64,000 nucleotides of DNA, taken from the NCBI RefSeq assembly GCF_019659805.1, contig NZ_JAIFRO010000002.1, positions 124,001-188,000 on the forward strand, given 5' to 3'. The DNA comes from Bartonella raoultii (GTDB lineage: Bacteria > Pseudomonadota > Alphaproteobacteria > Rhizobiales > Rhizobiaceae). Position numbers and translations under genes: made by a program. Shown here piece by piece: positions 48,801 to 57,052 of this stretch (position 1 is its first letter; every line of letters starts with the position of its first letter). The notes under the pieces were generated by a model. The model made no database searches, was not told the DNA's origin, and saw nothing but the letters and a program-made list of their open reading frames with translations.

Positions 48801-51526
48801 AGAGGCTTATCACTATTGGTAAGGAAAAAGGCGGTGAGAAAGTTGATATTACAGGCAGTAATGGAGCGCGAATTATTGCGGGTGTGAAGAAAGGAGAGCT
48901 TTCAGAAAGTTCAACTGAGGCAGTAAATGGCAGCCAAATTAATCAGATCTCTGGAGATATCGCAAAGTTTTTTGGTGGTGGAACAAAATTTGAGAATGGT
49001 GCTTTTACGAAACCCAGATATAATTTAACTACTATTAATGAAAACGGCAAGGTAACAAGTAAGGAATATAATGATGTTGGTAGAGCTTTATCGGGGCTTG
49101 ATACTAATATCAGGCACGTCAATCAGCATCTCATTTATGCGATGAAGGACGTTGCATCTTATTTTGGTGGTGGTGCTGGATATGATGATGAAAATGAATG
49201 GCATGCCCCTGTCTTTCGGGTTATTCAATTCAAGGATAATGGCGCTTCCTCTAAACAACCTTATTATAATGTTGCTGATGCTTTTGAAGGTGTGAATAAT
49301 TCTTTCACGAATATTCATAATCAGATTTCTAATATAACAGAAAATAGCCTTGTTAAACAGGATGGTGAAGACGGAATTATTACTGTTGGTAAAGCAACAG
49401 GCGGTGATACCATCAATATTGTCAACAGAATCGGTCAAAACAGAACAATTTCTGGAGTAAAAGATGGAAAACTCTCTCAAACATCAACAGATGCTATAAA
49501 CGGTTCCCAACTGTTCGAGGTTGCTAAAAATACATCGGAATATTTTGGAGGTGGTGCAGATGTGCGAGCTGGTATAAAACCAACTTATCTTATTAATAAT
49601 AAGCCATATAATGATGTTGGTTCTGCTTTTACCGGTGTGAATATTTCTATTAAAAGTCTTGATGATAAGATTATTGAAATGAAGGAAAATAATCTTGTCC
49701 AACAAGATGATACATCAAAGATTATCACCATCGGTGCGAAAACAACAGGTACTGAGATCAATGTTGCAGGATATGGCAAAGTAGCACGTAAGATTTCTGG
49801 TGTGCAGGCAGCAGAGAAGGGTGATGAAGCTGTTAACAAAGATCAACTTGATAAAAGTATAAAGGATATTACTAAAGATATTGAGATAGCAAGTGCTGCT
49901 GCGGTTCTTTATGACAAAGAAAATGGTGTCGTGAATTATGGTCGTGTTACTTTAGGTGGAGACAAAAATAACGGGCCAGTTGCTCTGCTTAACGTCAAAA
50001 ATGGCACAATTGCTGAAAATTCGAATGATGCCATCAATGGTAGCCAAATTAATCAAATATCTAAAGATATTGCCAACTATTTTGGTGGTGGTACAGAATT
50101 TGTTAACGGCGCCTTTAAGGGACCAAAATATACTTTATCAGTTATTACTGAAGATGGTACAGTAGGAAATGCTAATTATCGTAATGTTGGTTCAGCGTTG
50201 ACAGGCCTTGATGCAAATGTCAAAAGTGTGAATAGTCGTTTAACGGATGTAGCCAATAACTTTAATCAGAAAATTGAAGGTTTTTCCAAGGACGCTTTAT
50301 TGTGGAGTGAAGATGACAAAGCCTTTGTTGCGCTTCATGAAAAAGATGGGGAGAAAACAAAAAGTAAGCTTAAGTTCCTTTTGGATGGTGAGATTGCTCA
50401 AGGTTCAACAGATGCCATCACGGGTAATCAGCTTTATCTCATAAGCAATAAACTTGCTTCTTATTTTGGTGGTGGTGCTAAATATGAGAATGGCCAATGG
50501 ACAGATCCTGCTTTCAAGATTTCTGAAACTAATGAAAATGGTGAGACAGTTGAGAAAAGCTATAATAATGTTGCTGATGCTTTTGGTGGCGTTAACAATA
50601 ACATGTCAAAAATTAATGAGCGTATAGATGATGTCATTAATAAGGTTGATTCAGATGCTTTAAAGTGGAACAATGATAAAAATGCCTATGATGCTAGTCG
50701 CGGTGGTAAGCCGAATAAAATTATCAATGTAGCCGATGGTAAAATTGAAAAAGATTCAAAAGAGGCGGTTAATGGTGGACAGCTTTGGAAAACCAATGAG
50801 CGTGTTACAAATGTTGAAAATCGTGTTACAGATGTTGAAAAAGATGTTCAGCATATTTCAAAAAAAGTAGATAACATTTCAAATACGATTGAGGATATTG
50901 GTGATATAGTTATCAATATTGATAATAAAGTTGATAATATTGATAATAAAGTTAATGATATTGCTGAAGATGCTGTTCGTTATGAAAGAGATGAGAACGG
51001 CAACAAAACAAATAAAATTGTTTTGAAAGGTGGCGATGATAGTGAACCTGTTGTGATTGATAATGTAGCTGATGGTAAAATTAAAAATGGCTCCAAAGAG
51101 GCTATAAATGGTGGGCAGCTTCATGATTATACCAAAGAGCAGATGAAAATTGTTCTCGATGAATCGAAGCGTTACACGGATCAACGGGTAAATAATATTG
51201 TTATTGATGCGATCGATGATGCAGTTGATAAAGCTAAACAATATACAGATATGAAATTTGATGCTTTACGCTACGGTATTGAAGATGCTCGTAAAGAAGC
51301 AAAACAGGCAGCAGCTATTGGTTTAGCGGTATCTAACTTGCGCTACAATGATATGCCTGGAAAATTAAGCGTTGCATTTGGTAGTGGCTTATGGCGTAGT
51401 CAATCTGCATTTGCCTTTGGTGCTGGTTATACATCAGAAAAAGGAGATATTCGCTCTAATCTGTCTGTGACTACATCTGGTGGCCATTGGGGTATAGGTG
51501 CAGGATTCAATATGACATTGAACTGA
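45827..51526 (+). CDS. trimeric autotransporter adhesin (BadA/Vomp-like), first copy
   Basis: 1899 aa. It is a surface adhesin of the YadA class: trimers cross the outer membrane and bind host matrix and cells. A strong ribosome site (GGAGGAGG) precedes the ATG. Signal peptide about 1-32 (ends VSPVFA). Head about 33-345: N-terminal GSHGSIVLAGDDD block with C69, then left-handed parallel roll repeats (AFGAGATT, AIGVGSEA, ALGVKAKA, AIGSEAEA) and C157. First neck TRQITGVAAGSQDTDAVNVA near 358. Five Trp-ring modules with GWKLSVDG-like starts fill about 385-980. Five FGG modules (YFGGGA) fill about 1040-1620. A coiled coil with THKVDNID-like heptads runs about 1650-1820. The YadA membrane anchor is the last 75 residues (LRYNDMPGKLSVAFGSGLWR to the end). 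Fully open. Confidence 0.95.
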   Translation: MKKLYSTPNVIKAVSLGTAMAALLSSVSPVFAANLAIRGSLVESTIGAGVSYAKGSHGSIVLAGDDDFCGVDNVVNRGGQQQANVTSRITAEEQYNRFMDGYNANNGGDPYGTTTQQVIWMSDGNLTQNATYMGTATGGFMNAIPEAYGVYSFATGCGSSAIGNYSTAFGAGATTKAGGAQAFGVSALASGKASIAIGVGSEAKKESTVAIGGLANALGKNSVALGVKAKADKNYGIAIGSEAEAQGSGAIAIGSRDSDRTPTVNPNRKVIAKGENAIAIGTHTFAEAEDSVAIGANAQAHVYDGVAIGGGSVSDREKGDVGYDPFLNGPSTETNMAWKSTAGAFSVGEVGGQKNGRLTRQITGVAAGSQDTDAVNVAQLKAMKDLVAGEWKVSVNDQDSTTVKGRDIVDFSVKNDKDVGQDNLKIEKSTESNKNKIAFTLSDQLKLTSVTTGNSIMSGAGFMFVDNNGPKMTVDGIDAGNKKITRVEQAENDTDAVNLKQLKEMTEGIKGGGWKLSVEDEDAEDVEAGSTVHFSAVENKDGNKNIKIVKDNENDENNVKFDLADNITVKKLTAGRSTISDDGIIFDGSARITTDGIDAGDKIITGVKAGENETDAVNVAQLNKIKEFATKGWKLAVDGNNATDVGAGNTVNLVAGVDQNNNKNITIEKDNKNKVTFILNDDLNLTSVTTGDSIMSSGSFMFANGDGPSLNLEGIDAGNEIITNVKAGEGDNDAVNYKQLKDVKQLATKGWKLSVDGNNATDVGAGSTVDLIASEVDGYKNITIEKDDKNKVTFALNDDLNLTSVTTGDSIMSSGSFMFANGEGPSLNLEGIDAGNEIITNVKAGEDDNDAVNYKQLKDVKQLATKGWKLSVDGNNATDVGAGSTVDLIASEVDGYKNITIEKDDKNKVTFALNDDLKLTSITTGKSTMSNDGFMFMDGGPSITMNGIDAGNKKITGVLKGTDDTDAVNVSQLNEIKDQIADDSLVKWDEEQRLITIGKEKGGEKVDITGSNGARIIAGVKKGELSESSTEAVNGSQINQISGDIAKFFGGGTKFENGAFTKPRYNLTTINENGKVTSKEYNDVGRALSGLDTNIRHVNQHLIYAMKDVASYFGGGAGYDDENEWHAPVFRVIQFKDNGASSKQPYYNVADAFEGVNNSFTNIHNQISNITENSLVKQDGEDGIITVGKATGGDTINIVNRIGQNRTISGVKDGKLSQTSTDAINGSQLFEVAKNTSEYFGGGADVRAGIKPTYLINNKPYNDVGSAFTGVNISIKSLDDKIIEMKENNLVQQDDTSKIITIGAKTTGTEINVAGYGKVARKISGVQAAEKGDEAVNKDQLDKSIKDITKDIEIASAAAVLYDKENGVVNYGRVTLGGDKNNGPVALLNVKNGTIAENSNDAINGSQINQISKDIANYFGGGTEFVNGAFKGPKYTLSVITEDGTVGNANYRNVGSALTGLDANVKSVNSRLTDVANNFNQKIEGFSKDALLWSEDDKAFVALHEKDGEKTKSKLKFLLDGEIAQGSTDAITGNQLYLISNKLASYFGGGAKYENGQWTDPAFKISETNENGETVEKSYNNVADAFGGVNNNMSKINERIDDVINKVDSDALKWNNDKNAYDASRGGKPNKIINVADGKIEKDSKEAVNGGQLWKTNERVTNVENRVTDVEKDVQHISKKVDNISNTIEDIGDIVINIDNKVDNIDNKVNDIAEDAVRYERDENGNKTNKIVLKGGDDSEPVVIDNVADGKIKNGSKEAINGGQLHDYTKEQMKIVLDESKRYTDQRVNNIVIDAIDDAVDKAKQYTDMKFDALRYGIEDARKEAKQAAAIGLAVSNLRYNDMPGKLSVAFGSGLWRSQSAFAFGAGYTSEKGDIRSNLSVTTSGGHWGIGAGFNMTLN
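47717..48560 (+). repeat. tandem Trp-ring/neck modules in the first adhesin
   Basis: Modules starting KGWKLxVDGNNATDVGAG begin near 47717, 48071 and 48422, at spacings of 354 and 351 bp (118 and 117 codons). The second and the first part of the third are almost base-for-base identical, and the first is close to them. This is recent duplication within one gene. Confidence 0.9.
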
Positions 51527-51559
51527 TAATCAACAAAACACATAAGCAAAAATTTTATT

Positions 51560-51595
51560 CACCCTTGTCTTATGAGACAGGGGTGGATTGTTTTT
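51560..51595 (+). terminator. terminator of the first adhesin gene
   Basis: CACCCTTGTCT (51560-51570), loop TATG, AGACAGGGGTG (51575-51585): 11 bp with one G:T pair, followed by GATTG and five T. It lies 34 bp after the stop. Confidence 0.85.
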
Positions 51596-52035
51596 ATACG
51601 GTATTTTTTCATAAAGTGTAGGGATCGCTATAGTAGTTTGTTCGAATGCTGTGTTTATAAGCTTTAGTGTAAGCATAGAAAAGAGATATTTCTATATTTG
51701 AAATAAGAAAAAATAAAACCTACAATATTGATTATTATTGAATTTTAAGCATCACCACAGCAGTTGAAGACAATGAACAGCCTCATATTTATAAAGAGAA
51801 ATGACTATCTAATGGGCTTTAAACAAGAACAAAGGTGCAACAAAAAACCTTGCAAAAAATAATTTATGTGCAAAAATTAAGCAAATATTAATGATATAAT
51901 AAAATAATTCTTATGTTTTTTTTAATAAAAAGCACAACGCATCTCTTTTAACATCTTAACGTATAAGCCCTCTGTTTCAATTACACTCTAAATTTCCAAC
52001 ATACTAAAAAATAAAACTTAAGGGGTTGTTTAGCG

Positions 52036-52091
52036 TTTAAAAGTGTTTTTTTTGTGTTTATAATTAATTTTTTTTCATTGGGGAATTTGTT
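52036..52091 (+). promoter_or_regulatory. T-tract promoter and leader of the second adhesin gene
   Basis: A perfect TATAAT is at 52059-52064. A run of eight T (52046-52053) lies just upstream, where the spacer to a -35 (weak TTTAAA at 52036-52041, 17-bp spacing) would be. A second run of eight T (52068-52075) follows, then the ribosome site GGGGAA (52080-52085) and the ATG at 52092. Slippage in the first run would change the promoter spacing. The last 25 bp match the leader of the third adhesin gene. Confidence 0.45.
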
Positions 52092-55000
52092 ATGAAAAAA
52101 TTATATACAACATTTGCGGGGAGTGATTTAAAATTGTCTCGTTTTCCTTTTATTAAAATCCTGTCATTGACTTCAATAGCTGCACTTTTGTCGAGTGTAT
52201 CTCCTGTTTTTTCAAAAAGCCTTGATTCAAATTATAAGGGATCTATTGATGTATCACACGACAATTATATAACAGCGCTAAATTCAGTGCAGGTATCAAC
52301 AGTGGATGGTTTGAATGACCATGGAAAATTTTTAACCAGAACCCTTGTTGATGTGAGCGATGATAATGTTTCTCTTGCTACTGATGCATCTGCACTAGGC
52401 GAAAAATCAATCGCCATAGGTTATAGGGCTACAAGTAAGAATGCGAACACTATATCTATAGGTACTGATACATCTACAAGTAGTGATAAGTCTATAGCTT
52501 TAGGAATGCTAGCACAAGCAATGGTGGATTCAGGAGTTGCTATAGGGGCATATTCTTTAGCTAATGTTGCTGGTGCTATTGTTGGTTATAGCCCTTTTAT
52601 AAAAGGTAACTCCAATAATCTAAATTCTGTATGGAAGAGCACATTAGGTGCTGTGAGTGTTGGTGATAATTCTACGAATCAATCACGACAAATTATAGGG
52701 TTAGCAGCTGGTACTAAAGATTCTGATGCAGTGAATGTTGCGCAATTAAAGTCGTTACAAGATTATGTCGATAAAGGCTGGAAGCTATATATTAATGGTG
52801 ACAATGCTGAAGCTGTCGCCATAGATAGCATAGTCGATTTTTCTGCTGGAGGTGCAAATCTTGAAATTACTAAAGAAACAGATAAAAAAAGCAATAAGAT
52901 AAAATTTGATCTAGCAAAGAATATTACGCTGGAGAGTGTAAAAGCTGGAGAGAATATTTTTAATGCAACGGGTTTGATTATTAATAATGGTCCGCAAGTA
53001 ACAGCTGATGGTATGAATGCAGGCAGTAAAAAGATAACAAATGTAGCAACGGGTACTGATGAGACAGATGCGGTGAATTTTGCACAACTGCAAAAAGTGG
53101 AACAAGAGATTGAAAAACATTTAGCATCCGGTGGTCTTGTTAAACAAGATCCTGAGAGCAAAGATATCACGATAGGTGGGGGCACAGATGGCGGTAAAGT
53201 CAATATTGCCAATAAAGATGATGAGGATCGTAGGCTTTCTGGTGTAAAGGCTGGGGAAAAGGCCAATGAAGCTGTTAATAAAGGTCAGTTGGATCAAGGC
53301 TTAAAAGAGTTAACAAATAGCCTTCAGTCTGATGGTTCAGCGGTTGTTCATTATGATAAAACAAAAGATGGCAGTGTAGATTATACAAATGTTACGCTAG
53401 GTAAGAATAAAGACTCGGATTCTGTCGGCTTACATAATGTCGCTGATGGAAAGGTTAGCAAAGACTCTCATGATGCGATCAATGGTGGTCAGCTAGAAGG
53501 TCTTTCTCAAGATATTACTAAGGCATTGGGCGGTGATGCGAAATTTGCAGATGGTAAGTTTAGCGAACCTACCTATACATTGTCTGATATAGATAAAGAT
53601 GGGAAAGTAGGCACAATGAGTTATCATGATGCGGGTTCAGCGCTTGCCGGTCTTGATAAGAATATTAACAATGTCAATAATAACTTAACGAATAAGTTTG
53701 ATAAACTGAGCCAAAATGTAGGGCAAGCAACACAACAGCTTAAAGATGATGCATTGTTGTGGAGTTCGAGTGAGAATGCTTTTGTAGCAGATCATGGAGC
53801 GGAAGGTAAAAAGTTATCTGGCAAGATTACACATCTTTTAAATGGAGAGATTACGCAAGTTTCTACGGATGCAATTAATGGTAGTCAACTCTATTCATTA
53901 AATCAGACATTAGCGAGTTATTTGGGTGGTGGAGCAAAGTTTGAGAATAACACGTGGACAGCACCTCATTTTACGGTTAAGGGCTTTGATTCTGAAGGTA
54001 ATGCTACAGAAGAAAGCTATGATAACGTTGCCGGTGCTTTTGAAGGTTTCAATAGTTCTCTGACAAATATACACGATGAAATGAGTAATGCGCTTAACAC
54101 TGTTGAAGGTAATAATCTTGTTAAGCAAGATCCTGAGAGTAAGAATATCACGATAGGTGGAGAAAGAGAGGGTGATGAAGTTAATATTGCCAATAAAGAC
54201 CATGAAGATCGTAGGCTTTCTGGTATAAAGGCAGGGGAAAAAGCCAATGAAGCCGTTAACAAAGGTCAATTGGATCAAGGTTTAAAAGAGTTAACAAATA
54301 GCCTTCAGTCTGATGGTTCAGCGGTTGTTCATTATGATCAATCAGAAGATGGTAGCATAGATTATACGAGTGTTACGCTTGGTAAAGCCAAAGGCTCAGC
54401 TTCTGTAGGCTTGCATAATGTAGCTGATGGGCAAATTAGCGCTGGTTCTCATGATGCGATCAATGGTGGTCAGCTAGAAGTTCTTTCTCAAGATATTGCC
54501 AAGGCATTGGGTGGAGATGCGAAATTTGCAGATGGTAAGTTTAGCGAACCTACCTATACATTGTCTGATATAGATAAAGATGGGGAAGTAGGCTCAACGA
54601 GTTACCATGATGCGGGTTCAGCGCTTGCTGGTCTTGATAAGAATATTAACAATGTCAATAATAACTTAACGAATAAGTTTGATGAACTGAGCCAAAATGT
54701 AGGGCAAGCAACGCAACAGCTTAAAGATGATGCATTGTTGTGGAGTTCGAATGAGAAGGCTTTTGTAGCGGATCATGGAGCAGAAGGTGAAAAGACAGCT
54801 AGCAAGATCACACATCTTTTAAATGGAGAGATTACGCAAGCTTCTACGGATGCAATTAATGGTAGCCAGCTTTATTCATTGAATCAGACATTAGCGAGTT
54901 ATTTTGGTGGTAGTGTTAAATATGAGAATGGCGAATGGACAGCGCCAAACTTCACGATTACGAGCTTGAATGATGATGGTACATCTGAAGAAAAGAGTTA

Positions 55001-56243
55001 TGATAGTGTTGCAAAAGCATTTGCAGCTATGAATACCTCTTTTACCAAGCTTCATACAGAGATGTCTGGTGGTGTGGAGCAGAATGCCTTGTTGTGGAAC
55101 GATAAAGAAGAAGCCTTTTTAGCATTACATGGTCAAGGAGATGAAAAGAGTAATAGCAAGATTAAGTATCTTTTAGATGGAGATATTTCAAAAGGTTCTA
55201 CAGAAGCAATTACGGGTAACCAGCTTTATGATTTGAAAAACCAGTTTGCATCCTATTTTGGCGGAGGAGCTGGCTATGATGATGAAGGAAATTGGAAAGC
55301 TCCAAGTTTTACACTTAAAACTTTTACTGATAACGAGGGGGAAAGTGTAGAGAAAACTTATCATGATGTTGCTGGTGCCTTTGAGGGTGTTAACCAAAGC
55401 ATGTCCAATATTAATAATCGCATCAAGAAGGTTGAAGATGCTTCTTCGAATGGCTTAAATTGGGACAACAATGAAGGGGCATACAATGCTGCTCGTGGTG
55501 ATAATAAGTCACCCAGTAAGATTATCAATTTAGAAGATGGCAAAATTGAGGAAGGTTCTCAAGAGGCTGTAAATGGAGGTCAGCTTTGGAAGACTGAGCA
55601 AAAGGTAAAGGAAGTAAAAGATCGGGTAGATCATGTTGAAAAACAAGTAAATGATATGGATACTAAGTTAGAAGATCTTAAAAATACAGTCACGGATGGA
55701 GTTGTTAGCTATGATAAAGGGGAAGATGGCAAAAAATCCAATAAGATTACCTTAGTTGGAGGTGATGAAAGTGCCCCTGTAGTAATAGATAAGGTTGCAG
55801 ACGGTAAAATTGAGAAAGATTCTCAAGAAGCTGTAAATGGGGGGCAATTATATAGTTACACAAAAGAACAGATGGATATTGTTCTTGATAATGCCAAAAC
55901 ATATACGGATGAAAAAATTACGAATATTACAAAAAGTGTAGTTGATGAGGCCAATGCGTATACAGATATGAAGTTCTCATCATTAAGTTATGCTGTTGAG
56001 AATGTTCGGAAGGAGGCGAGACAAGCAGCAGCCATAGGTTTAGCTGTATCTAACTTGCGTTATAGTGATATACCTGGAAAATTAACAGCTGCATTTGGTG
56101 CTGGTTTATGGCGTAGCCAATCTGCCTTTGCTTTTGGTACTGGTTATACCTCAGAGAATGGAAATATTAACTCTAATTTATCCATTACTAGTTCTGGAGG
56201 GCATTGGGGTATAGGTGGAGGATTTAGTTTGATACTTAATTGA
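52092..56243 (+). CDS. trimeric autotransporter adhesin (BadA/Vomp-like), second copy
   Basis: 1383 aa and shorter than its neighbours. Signal peptide about 1-42 (ends SSVSPVFSKS), with a basic N-region. The head is reduced (about 95-190): only a few roll repeats (ALGEKSIAIGYRATSKN, SIALGMLAQA), and the GSHGSIVLAGDDD block and both head cysteines of the other copies are absent. Neck SRQIIGLAAGTKDSDAVNVA near 196-217, one Trp-ring module (GWKLYINGDN), then a stalk of neck, DALLWS and FGG-like modules, two of which read ALGGDAKF instead of YFGGGA. Coiled coil about 1160-1310, YadA anchor at the end (LRYSDIPGKLTAAFGAGLWR). It probably forms a shorter fibre of different specificity. Confidence 0.95.
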   Translation: MKKLYTTFAGSDLKLSRFPFIKILSLTSIAALLSSVSPVFSKSLDSNYKGSIDVSHDNYITALNSVQVSTVDGLNDHGKFLTRTLVDVSDDNVSLATDASALGEKSIAIGYRATSKNANTISIGTDTSTSSDKSIALGMLAQAMVDSGVAIGAYSLANVAGAIVGYSPFIKGNSNNLNSVWKSTLGAVSVGDNSTNQSRQIIGLAAGTKDSDAVNVAQLKSLQDYVDKGWKLYINGDNAEAVAIDSIVDFSAGGANLEITKETDKKSNKIKFDLAKNITLESVKAGENIFNATGLIINNGPQVTADGMNAGSKKITNVATGTDETDAVNFAQLQKVEQEIEKHLASGGLVKQDPESKDITIGGGTDGGKVNIANKDDEDRRLSGVKAGEKANEAVNKGQLDQGLKELTNSLQSDGSAVVHYDKTKDGSVDYTNVTLGKNKDSDSVGLHNVADGKVSKDSHDAINGGQLEGLSQDITKALGGDAKFADGKFSEPTYTLSDIDKDGKVGTMSYHDAGSALAGLDKNINNVNNNLTNKFDKLSQNVGQATQQLKDDALLWSSSENAFVADHGAEGKKLSGKITHLLNGEITQVSTDAINGSQLYSLNQTLASYLGGGAKFENNTWTAPHFTVKGFDSEGNATEESYDNVAGAFEGFNSSLTNIHDEMSNALNTVEGNNLVKQDPESKNITIGGEREGDEVNIANKDHEDRRLSGIKAGEKANEAVNKGQLDQGLKELTNSLQSDGSAVVHYDQSEDGSIDYTSVTLGKAKGSASVGLHNVADGQISAGSHDAINGGQLEVLSQDIAKALGGDAKFADGKFSEPTYTLSDIDKDGEVGSTSYHDAGSALAGLDKNINNVNNNLTNKFDELSQNVGQATQQLKDDALLWSSNEKAFVADHGAEGEKTASKITHLLNGEITQASTDAINGSQLYSLNQTLASYFGGSVKYENGEWTAPNFTITSLNDDGTSEEKSYDSVAKAFAAMNTSFTKLHTEMSGGVEQNALLWNDKEEAFLALHGQGDEKSNSKIKYLLDGDISKGSTEAITGNQLYDLKNQFASYFGGGAGYDDEGNWKAPSFTLKTFTDNEGESVEKTYHDVAGAFEGVNQSMSNINNRIKKVEDASSNGLNWDNNEGAYNAARGDNKSPSKIINLEDGKIEEGSQEAVNGGQLWKTEQKVKEVKDRVDHVEKQVNDMDTKLEDLKNTVTDGVVSYDKGEDGKKSNKITLVGGDESAPVVIDKVADGKIEKDSQEAVNGGQLYSYTKEQMDIVLDNAKTYTDEKITNITKSVVDEANAYTDMKFSSLSYAVENVRKEARQAAAIGLAVSNLRYSDIPGKLTAAFGAGLWRSQSAFAFGTGYTSENGNINSNLSITSSGGHWGIGGGFSLILN
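53132..55090 (+). repeat. 981-bp tandem duplication in the second adhesin
   Basis: The unit beginning LVKQDPESK (53137 and 54118) recurs at exactly 981 bp (327 codons), with long stretches of near identity, for example the GQLDQGLKELTNSLQSDGSA segment at 53285 and 54266. It covers neck, FGG-like, DALLWS and FGG modules. Divergence rises toward the end of the second copy. Confidence 0.9.
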
Positions 56244-56267
56244 TAAACAAGCATACATATAAAAGTT

Positions 56268-56307
56268 AATTTGCCCTTGCTTGATTAAAGGCAAGGGCAA
56301 ATTATTT
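56268..56307 (+). terminator. terminator of the second adhesin gene
   Basis: AATTTGCCCTTGC (56268-56280), a 10-base loop, and GCAAGGGCAAATT (56291-56303) form a perfect 13-bp stem, followed by ATTTAT. It starts 25 bp after the stop codon. Confidence 0.8.
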
Positions 56308-57019
56308 ATAATCCCCTCTTAAAGAGAGAGGATACTATAATTTCCACTATGCTCTAACTTTGACGCTTTTATAGAAATATCTTAGTTATTTTTGTTGAAA
56401 AAAGATCACACTAGAATCCAAAATGATATTTTTTCATAAAGATTTATAATAAAACTCACTTTTTTCTTGCTATTTTACCTAATAGAATATAGGCGTATAA
56501 TTGTATTATTAAGACTCATTTCGATAAAAGAAATAACTCAAAAGGGGGATAAGTTGTGAGTAAAAGAAAAAAACAACCTTATACCGTCACATCACAATTT
56601 ATAAAGTACATATTAACTAAGAATTGCAAATTTTATAGAAAACTTCTTTAAAACAATTCCAAATTTACTTTTTGTTAAGAAATAACATTACCAATGAAAA
56701 CAAAGTTACAAAAAGTAAAAGCTTAGTTCTAAAAATTTTACCAAGCAAAACACTTCTAATATTCAATTGTTTAATATGCGAAAACCCTTTTTAAATTTAT
56801 ACAAAAAACTTCTATTCACCTTAGACTCTAAATGTGTTCTTTTTATGTTTAAAAAACATATCTCAAAATTTTCTCATTTAGGTCACATTACAGAAAGCGC
56901 ACACAAAGCAAAAATAAAAGACTCAAAACGTTCCTATTCTAAGCAGAAATCCTTACTTCAAATCCTATTTGAACAAAGCAAATACTGTTGAAATATGTCT
57001 TTTTTATGTTTTGGAGGTG

Positions 57020-57052
57020 TTTTTTAATTTTTTTTTCATTGGAGAGTTCATT
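57020..57052 (+). promoter_or_regulatory. T-tract leader of the third adhesin gene
   Basis: Runs of six T (57020-57025) and nine T (57028-57036) precede CATT, the ribosome site GGAGAG (57041-57046) and the ATG at 57053. The layout matches that of the second adhesin, with the same 16-bp distance from the T run to the ATG, but nine T instead of eight, and no TATAAT between the two runs. Confidence 0.4.

Larger units (their letters stand above)
51527..52091 (+). other. intergenic region between first and second adhesin genes
   Basis: 565 bp. It contains the terminator at 51560 and the promoter-like stretch at 52036-52091. No gene is supportable in between. Confidence 0.5.
56244..57052 (+). other. 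intergenic region between second and third adhesin genes
   Basis: 809 bp. It has a terminator at its left end and a T-rich leader at its right end. A 74-codon frame at 56767-56991 is Lys/Phe-rich, has no ribosome site and is not believed. No gene is supportable. Confidence 0.5.

Noticed and set aside
56767..56991. 74-codon frame between the second and third adhesin genes
   Set aside because: No ribosome site, Lys/Phe-rich content expected of A/T-rich DNA, and no recognisable motif.
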